This document shows, one piece after another, positions 1 to 4,770 of a stretch of DNA of 6,994 nt (positions within the stretch are counted from its first letter, which is position 1; each line of letters begins with the position of its first letter). The stretch spans positions 1 to 6,994 of the forward strand of contig JAOZQV010000195.1 of the NCBI GenBank assembly GCA_029932035.1. The letters run 5' to 3'. The notes under the pieces were generated by a model. That model saw only the letters and a list, made by a program, of their open reading frames with translations. It searched no databases and had not been told where the DNA came from. Both the position numbers and the translations under genes were made by a program. This stretch comes from Deltaproteobacteria bacterium. Its GTDB lineage: Bacteria > Desulfobacterota > DSM-4660 > Desulfatiglandales > Desulfatiglandaceae.

Positions 1-85
1 GAACAAATACATCCGGTCCATCTTCCTGCTCAATAAATCCAAAGCCTTTTTGGTCGCTAAACCACTTTACTGTTCCATTAGCCAT
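1..85 (-). CDS. Cold shock protein (CspA family), N-terminal part, cut by window edge
   Basis: Small cytoplasmic single-stranded nucleic-acid-binding protein of the CspA/CSD family, which acts as an RNA chaperone. Twenty-eight codons are visible. They begin MANGTVKWFSDQKGFGFI, which holds the family's start, the KGFGFI RNP1 motif and, at the window edge, the DVFV of RNP2. The ATG at 83-85 is supported by a strong Shine-Dalgarno at 91-100. Full-length members have about 65-70 residues, so roughly 60% of the gene lies outside the window. Csp genes are usually single transcription units with a long leader, and the promoter proposed at 213-240 would give a leader of about 120 nt. The family is secure. 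Which csp paralogue it is, and whether it is cold-induced, cannot be told. Confidence 0.95.
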   Translation of the reverse strand, partial: MANGTVKWFSDQKGFGFIEQEDGPDVFV

Positions 86-90
86 AGTGA

Positions 91-100
91 CACCCTCCTT
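91..100 (-). promoter_or_regulatory. Shine-Dalgarno of the csp gene
   Basis: Read on the minus strand this is AAGGAGGGTG, five bases before the ATG. It is close to a perfect anti-16S match and fixes the csp start codon. Confidence 0.85.
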
Positions 101-212
101 TCAAAAAATTTTCATAGTTCCAAACTTCAGGGTCCCACTTTGATAAATGGATCTTTCCTTTAGCACGAAACCAACCCGCCAATTAAGAGCGGACCTTCTA
201 TGATTAGAGGAC

Positions 213-240
213 ATATTAACCTGTTTTCCAATAATGTCAA
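213..240 (-). promoter_or_regulatory. Putative sigma-70-type promoter of the csp gene
   Basis: On the minus strand a perfect -35 box TTGACA (235-240) is followed after 16 bases by TAATAT (213-218), which matches 4 of 6 bases of the -10 consensus. A start near position 206 would give a 5' leader of about 120 nt before the csp ATG. Cold shock genes often have leaders of this length. The assignment comes from sequence inspection alone. Confidence 0.5.
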
Positions 241-413
241 GGGAAAAGATCATTTTTTTATCTGGTCCCTTTTTAGCGGATTTCGATTTTCCCCAAAACA
301 CTATAGACCTTAAACCGCTGAACCCGTAAAGGGTTACATAAATGAGTTGAGATATAGAATGAAATGCAATAACGTGGTGCCGTTGAAAGCTCAATAAATG
401 AGAAAACCCTGAA

Positions 414-430
414 TCCCGCTTTCAGCGGGA
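414..430. repeat. Short perfect hairpin upstream of rmuC remnant
   Basis: TCCCGCT, a three-base loop TTC, then AGCGGGA form a perfect 7-bp GC-rich stem, 43 bases before the rmuC start. No T-run follows on the plus strand. On the minus strand TTTT appears only after an eight-base gap. It is therefore at best a weak terminator for the minus strand, or a leader structure or operator. Confidence 0.4.
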
Positions 431-473
431 AACCCCGAACCTGTGAACGCCTTCAATAGGAAAGTGAGACATT

Positions 474-1085
474 ATGGATGTTATCCTGAGCTGGCTTTCG
501 GTAAGCTTTTCCGCGGCTGCCATAGTCCTCCTGACCATACTCCTTTTTCTCAAGACCTCATATAAGCGTGCGATCAAAGAGGTAGAACAGACCGTTCGCG
601 AGGAATTTCGTTCTACAGAGACGAATCAGCAAGGGCTGCTCGGGATCTACGCGAAGAGGTAGTTAGCGCCCAGAGATCTTCCATTGAGACAATGATCCAA
701 ACGATTGGTGAATTGGGTAACTTGCAGAGGGATAAATTAGAATCTGTTGAAAGGCGTATCAAAGAACTAACCGACTCGAATGAAGCCCGAATCGAGAAAC
801 TTCGCAATACGCTTGACATACAGCTAACGTCCCTGCAACAAGCGAATGAGAAAAACTTGATCAGATGCGACAGATCGTTTACGAGAAGCTCCAATATACA
901 CTCGAAAAGCGGCTCGTCGAGTCTTTCAAGATTGTCAGTGAGAGATTAGAGGCTGTGCAGCGTGGTCTTGGGGAAATGCAGAGCCTTGCAACCGGTGTGG
1001 GCGATCTCAAGCGCGTGCTCACCAAAGTAAAGGCACGGGAAACTGGGGTAAAGTTCAATTAGGGACGCTCTTAAAGCAACTTAAC
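474..1085 (+). pseudogene. rmuC: rmuC remnant: N-terminal part with three -1 frameshifts
   Basis: RmuC is a membrane-anchored coiled-coil protein with a PD-(D/E)XK-like nuclease domain, linked to limiting recombination at inverted repeats. The remnant keeps the N-terminal membrane helix (residues about 4-27, hydrophobic VLLTILLFL), a long charged coiled coil, and the family signature GLGEMQSLATGVGDLKRVL near 991-1030. The reading frame changes three times, each by loss of one base: near 636-645, near 851-857 in an A-run, and near 1037-1044. After the last, WGKVQLGTLLKQL continues in the third frame (from 1044), as in intact RmuC. Similarity then stops, so the C-terminal half (nuclease domain; intact proteins have about 400-475 residues) is gone. 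A weak Shine-Dalgarno (AGGAAAG) precedes the ATG at 474. Not expected to be functional. Confidence 0.85.
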
Positions 1086-1319
1086 CAAGGCGGCTACAAT
1101 AGCAATGGATGCCGCCATAATCATTCCCATGCGGATGGTAAGGCGCATTTCGAGCTCTTTCAGGTCCCTCCGGATTAATTCTATATCCTGTTTTGTGGCA
1201 AGACGGTTTTCTATCAATTCGGTTATAATTTTAGTTTGCTCGATGGCCTGCTCTTCCGTGAAACCGACAGCTTTCAGCCTTTTTACGTTTTCGAATGTAT
1301 CAAACGTAGTGGTTGCCAT
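1071..1319 (-). CDS. Small coiled-coil protein with C-terminal membrane helix (DUF1640/CCDC90-like)
   Basis: An intact 82-residue protein. It begins MATTTFDTFENVKRLKAVGF, the typical opening of bacterial DUF1640 (CCDC90-like) proteins. A helical, charge-rich stretch (about residues 25-62, with LATKQDIELIRRDLKELEMRL) should form a coiled coil, and the last 17 or so residues (MIMAASIAIVAALVKLL) form one membrane helix that ends the protein. The family's biochemical role is unknown. Members are often scattered near mobile or toxin-antitoxin DNA. The ATG at 1317-1319 has a good Shine-Dalgarno AGGAGGT (1325-1331). It is the only apparently intact gene between csp and mrp. Its 3' end overlaps the last recognisable rmuC codons on the opposite strand. 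Confidence 0.75.
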   Translation of the reverse strand: MATTTFDTFENVKRLKAVGFTEEQAIEQTKIITELIENRLATKQDIELIRRDLKELEMRLTIRMGMIMAASIAIVAALVKLL

Positions 1320-1337
1320 GGTAAACCTCCTAAATAC

Positions 1338-1366
1338 AAATTATTCACTTTCTGTTTAGGAGTCAA
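1338..1366 (-). promoter_or_regulatory. Possible promoter of the DUF1640-like gene
   Basis: On the minus strand TTGACT (1361-1366), a 17-base spacer and TAATTT (1338-1343) resemble a sigma-70 promoter. The predicted start would fall at or next to the Shine-Dalgarno, giving a very short leader, which lowers confidence. Confidence 0.35.
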
Positions 1367-1380
1367 CCTTTTTTGTTGAC
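1362..1380. repeat. Inverted repeat GTCAAC-7-GTTGAC overlapping the -35 box
   Basis: GTCAAC (1362-1367) and GTTGAC (1375-1380) are perfect inverted copies separated by CTTTTTT. The site overlaps the proposed -35 box of the DUF1640-like gene, so it could be an operator. It could equally be a chance palindrome. Confidence 0.35.
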
Positions 1381-1518
1381 AGTCAGGCTGGATGGGGCTT
1401 GGGCACTATCCTCATTATAATGGCTATATCGAGCTAAATTGAGGATTTGCGAATTGAGGTATTAAGATATGGAAATGATTTAGATTTTAATTTCTAAACC
1501 CCTGAATGTTCCGATGTT

Positions 1519-2114
1519 CTAATTTGTACGGCCAACAATCACAAGCCCCTCGGCCTGCCCTTTTTTGACAGGATGTTGGGCGCCCTTTGTCTGCTCCGGT
1601 ACCCATTTGTTTAGATAGCGATATATTTCATCCATATCAATGAGCCGATCTCCATCTAAGTCAGCTTCGCCTGTGAGGCCTTTCAGAAGATAATAGGTGA
1701 AATATCCATGTCTGAGCTTATCGGATTCCTGGCTGACCTCATTGGCATTACTGGAGCTCAGACGGTGTCTTCAGGTCTGTCTGCCACCCGGCGCAGCTTG
1801 GTCCCCAGCACCGACTTCATGTTTTTCACTGTCGCTTCGGAATCATAGAGTTCAAACAGATGATCCCTGTCCAACTTCATGTTTTCCCGTAAGTAACGAG
1901 CAAATGCCCGAGCATCGTTTTTTGCATAGCGTAAAGAGGGGATAGCAGCGTTCCGATACTCATTAAGGCCGATAACGGCCGCCCATATTTCACCCCGCGC
2001 TGAATCCCTGAAGACAGTAACAGACTCTGAGCTAAGGAGATTCTCGATATCAAAGGCAGTCACTGTAATTACATTTTTTCCCAATTACCTGCGTTATCAG
2101 TCCAAGGTATCATA
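1519..2114 (-). pseudogene. Caspase-family (peptidase C14) remnant lacking its catalytic core
   Basis: Caspase-like cysteine peptidases carry a His-Cys dyad in an alpha/beta domain. Read right to left, the remnant starts with the end of an Ig-like repeat (TDNAGNW, about 2110-2088). It then shifts frame by loss of one A in the A-run at 2075-2080 and continues with the N-terminal caspase strand and helix (WAAVIGLNEY, YAKNDARAFARYL) down to about 1761. There it jumps frame and joins directly to the C-terminal end of the same domain: EVSQES, HGYFTYYLLKGL, an acidic D-L-D-G-D calcium-like loop, then QHPVKKGQAEG and a stop at 1519-1521. The segment between, which in intact members holds the SGHG histidine and the active-site cysteine (very roughly 80-100 residues), is absent. 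Two frame breaks and loss of both catalytic residues make this a dead gene. The upstream part is truncated where antitoxin-related sequence begins. Confidence 0.8.
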
Positions 2115-2130
2115 TTGCTTATATTCCCAA

Positions 2131-2382
2131 TTGTCTCTAGTTCCGCCCAAAGAAGGGGATTTTGTCTGGAACGGCAGAGATGAAGACGAGCGTCCTTTAA
2201 GCAAAAAGGAGATGCTGGAAGGTATCAAAAGGGCCAGTGGACGGCCAAGAGCAGCGAATCTAAAAAAAACAACCACTGTCCGACTTAATGCCGAGGTGTT
2301 GGATTTCTTTAAAGCCCAGGATAAGGGATGGCAGACGAAAATAAATAATGCCCTTCGCGATTATGTGGCGGCAAGTGGATAA
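2131..2382 (+). CDS. BrnA/DUF4415-type antitoxin, orphan, start uncertain
   Basis: Antitoxins of the BrnA (DUF4415) family bind the promoter of their operon through a ribbon-helix-helix fold and neutralise a BrnT RNase toxin. The 83-residue frame has the N-terminal acidic DFVWNGRDEDERPLSKKEM, a basic linker GRPRAANLKKTTT, then TVRLNAEVLDFFKA and GWQTKINNALRDYV, the family's DNA-binding strand and helices. The only far-upstream start is TTG at 2131, with no visible Shine-Dalgarno, and the frame stays open further upstream without an ATG. The first in-frame ATG (2212) would remove 27 residues. The native 5' end was therefore probably lost where the caspase remnant joins. No BrnT toxin is visible on either side, although brnT normally precedes brnA. 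It may be a silent fragment or a solitary antitoxin. Confidence 0.65.
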   Translation: MSLVPPKEGDFVWNGRDEDERPLSKKEMLEGIKRASGRPRAANLKKTTTVRLNAEVLDFFKAQDKGWQTKINNALRDYVAASG

Positions 2383-2418
2383 TTCGATTTTTGCCCACTA
2401 AACTTGATGGTCTTGTAA

Positions 2419-2598
2419 AAGGGAGCCACCAGAGAGGAGATCCTTGAAACACTCCAGGTCGTCGTCGCCATTAGCGGCACTATGGGGATTGCCGAATCAC
2501 TGAGAGTGATCAAGTGCTTAGAGGAATTGGATATGAATGATAAAGAGAGACCATCTGCAAACCCAGAACTAATAAACCCGTTAACGGTCAGTTTCTGA
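2419..2598 (+). pseudogene. C-terminal fragment of a carboxymuconolactone decarboxylase/AhpD-like protein
   Basis: An open stretch of 59 codons directly after an in-frame TAA (2416-2418) reads KGATREEILETLQVVVAISG and continues GIAESLRVIKCLEELD. This matches the final two helices of the carboxymuconolactone decarboxylase/AhpD-like fold. These proteins act as small thiol-peroxidase partners or decarboxylases and carry a CxxC motif upstream of this part. That half, the start codon and a ribosome site are all missing. The fragment ends three bases before the converging mrp stop. The family call rests on the A-G-A-T-R-E-E-I-like helix start and overall pattern, so it is moderately certain. A function is not expected. 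Confidence 0.6.
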
Positions 2599-2600
2599 AT

Positions 2601-3425
2601 CTAAATAATCCCTTCCAGAATCCTATTATACGCATCGTTAATTTTTAGATCAGGTTTCTCAATCAAACCCTTGAGGTCTCCCCTATCCCCTGAATCGACC
2701 ATCTCCGGATCAATAGGGATCTGGCCCAAAATGGGCACGCCCATTTCGGCGGCCATCTTCACACCACCACCGCTCCCGAATAATGGGACGTTTTCACCAC
2801 AGTGGGGGCAGAGAAGACCGCTCATATTCTCCACTACTCCGAGGATCTTCATATTCACCTCGCGGCAGAAATTAATAGATTTCCTTACATCCGCCAGGCT
2901 GATCTCCTGGGGCGTTGTCACGATAATCGCCTCTGCATCGGGGATAGTCTGGGCCACTGTAAGTGGTTCATCCCCGGTGCCCGGGGGCGAATCCACTACG
3001 AGATAATCGAGATCACCCCATTCAATATCAGATATAAACTGCCGGATGGCGCTTATCTTCATGGGCCCCCGCCAGATCACGGCAGTGTCCTTCTCTCCGA
3101 GGATCATCTCCAAAGAGACTATGCCTAAGGTCTCTGAAAAACGGTATGGCCTGACCACTCCCTCCTCGCCCATATCAAAACCGCCCTGAACATTCATGAG
3201 TCTCGCAACCGTCGGCCCGTGCAGGTCCACGTCTAACAGCCCAACCTTCTTGCCGTTCATGCTTAAAAGGAGGGCGAGATAACTGGCCACCGTGCTCTTG
3301 CCGACTCCCCCCTTCCCGCTCATTACTAAGATCTTTCGCCCAACCCGCGCCAGATTAGTCTCAATCATCTTATCCTGTTGAGCCCTCTCAAAATCGCCGG
3401 GGGTATTAATTCCCGCATTTTCCAT
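2601..3425 (-). CDS. mrp: Mrp/ApbC/NBP35-family iron-sulfur carrier P-loop ATPase
   Basis: Cytoplasmic SIMIBI-class ATPase that is thought to carry and hand over [4Fe-4S] clusters. The 274-residue protein shows a deviant Walker A GKGGVGKS (37-44), the switch region DVDLHGPT (65-72), the Walker B-like DSPPGTGDE (145-153), and CPHCGE with the C206-x2-C209 pair that bridges a cluster between two subunits. All hallmark residues are present. It lacks the N-terminal DUF59 domain of E. coli-type Mrp, as do many anaerobe and archaeal homologues. The ATG at 3423-3425 follows a Shine-Dalgarno AGGAG (3430-3434). It lies downstream of the acs operon on the same strand but behind a terminator and a repeat element, so it is probably transcribed separately. 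The location suggests, but does not prove, a role in maturing the cluster-rich acs proteins. CooC is less likely because of the CPHCG motif and the HGPT switch. Confidence 0.92.
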   Translation of the reverse strand: MENAGINTPGDFERAQQDKMIETNLARVGRKILVMSGKGGVGKSTVASYLALLLSMNGKKVGLLDVDLHGPTVARLMNVQGGFDMGEEGVVRPYRFSETLGIVSLEMILGEKDTAVIWRGPMKISAIRQFISDIEWGDLDYLVVDSPPGTGDEPLTVAQTIPDAEAIIVTTPQEISLADVRKSINFCREVNMKILGVVENMSGLLCPHCGENVPLFGSGGGVKMAAEMGVPILGQIPIDPEMVDSGDRGDLKGLIEKPDLKINDAYNRILEGII

Positions 3426-3456
3426 AACGCTCCTAACCCGGGTAAACCGGCACCAA

Positions 3457-3569
3457 ATTGAATACTGACTATTGAATATTGACTATTTGTGGTATCGCTT
3501 CGCTCTGTCTTTTCGAAAAAAAGCAACAGAATTCCTTAAATATTCAATGTTCACTATTCAATATTCAAT
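3457..3569. repeat. MITE-like element with 31-bp imperfect inverted ends
   Basis: The left end (3457-3487) and right end (3539-3569) are inverted copies that match at 26 of 31 positions by my count. The left end is itself a tandem of two 14-mers, ATTGAATACTGACT and ATTGAATATTGACT. The 51-base centre contains GGTATCGCTTCGCTCTGTC. There is no coding capacity. ATTGAATATT-type palindromes of this kind recur between genes in many environmental anaerobe genomes, as I recall, so this is best read as one copy of a dispersed non-autonomous repeat. It sits in the mrp leader region and abuts the acs terminator. Confidence 0.7.
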
Positions 3570-3613
3570 AAAAAGGCCTCCCCACACTATATCCTTGGCA
3601 CTATGGGGAGGCC
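3570..3613 (-). terminator. Rho-independent terminator of the acs operon
   Basis: GGCCTCCCC (3575-3583) and GGGGAGGCC (3605-3613) form a perfect 9-bp GC-rich stem with a 21-base loop. On the minus strand it is followed at once by TTTTT (3574-3570). The direction fits transcripts arriving from acsE, whose stop lies 158 bases upstream. On the plus strand no T-run follows. The loop is long for a terminator, but the stem and T-run are strong. Confidence 0.75.
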
Positions 3614-3770
3614 CCTTATAAATTTACAGGCTCTTACCGTCTACACACGGTCCAATATCTTCAATTTCGAGTCAACACTGCTGAATACCTGTGTCTGCCT
3701 GAGTACTTATTCATCCGGTATCCAGCATCCCCGCCTAAAAACGGGATCTTCGACCAGCAACGCTTCGCCC
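3614..3770. other. acsE 3' untranslated region with short period-7 repeat
   Basis: No gene is seen. ATCC recurs at 3713, 3720 and 3727 with a 7-base period (ATCCGGT, ATCCAGC, ATCC), and a weak bulged hairpin pairs ATCCCCG (3727-3733) with CGGGAT (3742-3747). The latter lacks a T-run. It is probably a degenerate dispersed repeat inside the operon's 3' untranslated region. Confidence 0.4.
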
Positions 3771-4673
3771 TTACAACTCAAGCCATGAATCCGAATAGAG
3801 AGACTGGCCCAAAATAACCTTTGCTGTCTTCACATAATCGGCCAGTTTCCAATTATCATTGGGCTCGTCGGCCAGCCCCTTTTCGTCAACATCTTCACCA
3901 TCCATCACCTTGTGGATAAGTTCTACAATGTCAGGCCGTTCTCCCCTTGCAAGGGCAACCAGGCCATCATCGTAGGCATCAGCGATGACAGAATACATGG
4001 TCTTTCTCTCCAACATAACCATATAGGTCTGATTCAGGATCGGCCGCAAATTGTCCGGAGGACCATTGGATATATTGGACAGGCCACATGTGGATTTGAC
4101 ACCGGGGAACATATCCTGAAGCATCTCTTGAAAGGCCATCAGGCTCAATGCCTGCGGCTGCTGAATATTGACCGGGGTCACGATCCCGTCCACAAAAATA
4201 TCTTCGTTGGGAACACCGGCCTCATTGGCCGCATAAATTAGTTCCGCGGCTAAGGCCCCCCGTTCATTTTCATCCCTTGGCAGCCCTTCCGGTCCCCACA
4301 TGAGCGCGATCATGTTGGCCTTGTATTTTACGGCCAAGGGAATCATATTTTCATACCGCTCAGGTCTGCACATAATCGAATTGATAATGGCCTTTCCCTT
4401 ACAGGCGGACAGGCCCGCTTCCATGGCATCGATATTGGATGTATCGAGACAGAGTGGGATCTCATCTCCTATGGCATCCTGGACCGTATTGACTACGAAC
4501 TCCATCAGCTCAGGCCCACCCTTTCTCGCCGGACCTAAGTTTATATCGATCCAGTCCATCTTCTTGTCCTTTTGCCGCTTGGCCTCCTCAGCAATGGGAC
4601 CCGGGTCCTTTTCCTTAAAGGCCCTGCCGATAATCGTATTAATTACATTTAGATTTTCACCAATCAAAAACAT
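3771..4673 (-). CDS. acsE: Methyltetrahydrofolate:corrinoid/iron-sulfur protein methyltransferase
   Basis: Transfers the methyl group from methyl-tetrahydrofolate to Co(I) of the corrinoid iron-sulfur protein in the methyl branch of the Wood-Ljungdahl pathway. It is a cytoplasmic TIM barrel of the pterin-binding (DHPS-like) family. The 300-residue protein opens MFLIGENLN and carries the pterin-site residues D77 (in CLDTSNIDA), N98 (IINS), D162 (FVDG) and N200 (GLSNIS). These line up with D75, N96, D160 and N199 of the Moorella enzyme. It ends in the family's QSLYSDSW. Compared with the 262-residue Moorella protein it has about 38 extra residues just before that ending. A GTG six bases further upstream (4677-4679) is only 3 nt from the ribosome site and was rejected. 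The ATG at 4671-4673 is 9 nt from it and matches the family start. It is the last gene before the acs terminator. Confidence 0.93.
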   Translation of the reverse strand: MFLIGENLNVINTIIGRAFKEKDPGPIAEEAKRQKDKKMDWIDINLGPARKGGPELMEFVVNTVQDAIGDEIPLCLDTSNIDAMEAGLSACKGKAIINSIMCRPERYENMIPLAVKYKANMIALMWGPEGLPRDENERGALAAELIYAANEAGVPNEDIFVDGIVTPVNIQQPQALSLMAFQEMLQDMFPGVKSTCGLSNISNGPPDNLRPILNQTYMVMLERKTMYSVIADAYDDGLVALARGERPDIVELIHKVMDGEDVDEKGLADEPNDNWKLADYVKTAKVILGQSLYSDSWLEL

Positions 4674-4682
4674 GGGCACACT

Positions 4683-4689
4683 CTCCCTT
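4683..4689 (-). promoter_or_regulatory. Shine-Dalgarno that decides the acsE start
   Basis: AAGGGAG on the minus strand lies 9 nt before the ATG at 4673 but only 3 nt before an in-frame GTG at 4679. Spacing therefore favours the ATG. Confidence 0.65.
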
Positions 4690-4718
4690 CTATATTATTT
4701 ATTGGTTTTGTTGGGTTC

Positions 4719-4754
4719 GTGGGGTGTATTCGGTCTTGAAATAATATACCCCAC
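4719..4754. repeat. 12-bp inverted repeat in the acsC-acsE spacer
   Basis: GTGGGGTGTATT (4719-4730) and AATATACCCCAC (4743-4754) pair along 12 positions with one imperfect pair (a G-U wobble on the plus strand, a C-A mismatch in the acs transcript) around a 12-base loop. It sits 16 bases after the acsC stop codon. No T-run follows immediately in the direction of transcription, so it is more likely an mRNA processing or stability structure, or a dispersed repeat, than a terminator. Confidence 0.5.
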
Positions 4755-4770
4755 AAATTCTCCAATTATC

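Larger units (their letters stand above)
86..473. other. Intergenic region between divergent csp and rmuC remnant
   Basis: This 388-bp stretch separates the two divergent starts. It holds the csp leader and promoter. The only sizeable open frame (minus strand, 101-394) has no family resemblance, overlaps the csp leader and promoter, and was not called. A compact hairpin lies at 414-430. I see no tRNA, no riboswitch I recognise and no mobile element here. Confidence 0.6.

Noticed and set aside
101..394. 97-codon open frame on the minus strand upstream of csp
   Set aside because: No family resemblance, no good ribosome site, and it overlaps the csp leader and the best promoter candidate. Treated as a chance open frame.
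613..894. 93-codon minus-strand open frame across the rmuC remnant
   Set aside because: It is the antisense of a clearly recognisable rmuC coding region, rich in Ser/Leu as shadows usually are.
1479..1498. AT-rich inverted repeat TTTAGA-8-TCTAAA after the caspase remnant
   Set aside because: A 6-bp AT-rich stem without a following T-run is too weak to call a terminator.
2578..2587. Perfect palindrome CCGTTAACGG just downstream of mrp
   Set aside because: Considered as an mrp terminator, but it has no loop-sized centre beyond a 3-bp stem and no T-run. More likely chance.
2601..3425. Possibility that this ATPase is CooC, the nickel-insertion factor of CO dehydrogenase
   Set aside because: The HGPT switch and the CPHCG cluster motif are Mrp/NBP35 traits. 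CooC has a different cysteine pair and lacks the HGPT motif.
3457..3569. Short repeats read as a CRISPR array
   Set aside because: Only two tandem 14-mers and an inverted copy, with no regular spacers and no cas genes.
3603..3788. 61-codon plus-strand open frame after the terminator stem
   Set aside because: It begins inside the terminator hairpin, has no ribosome site or family match, and overlaps the acsE 3' end.
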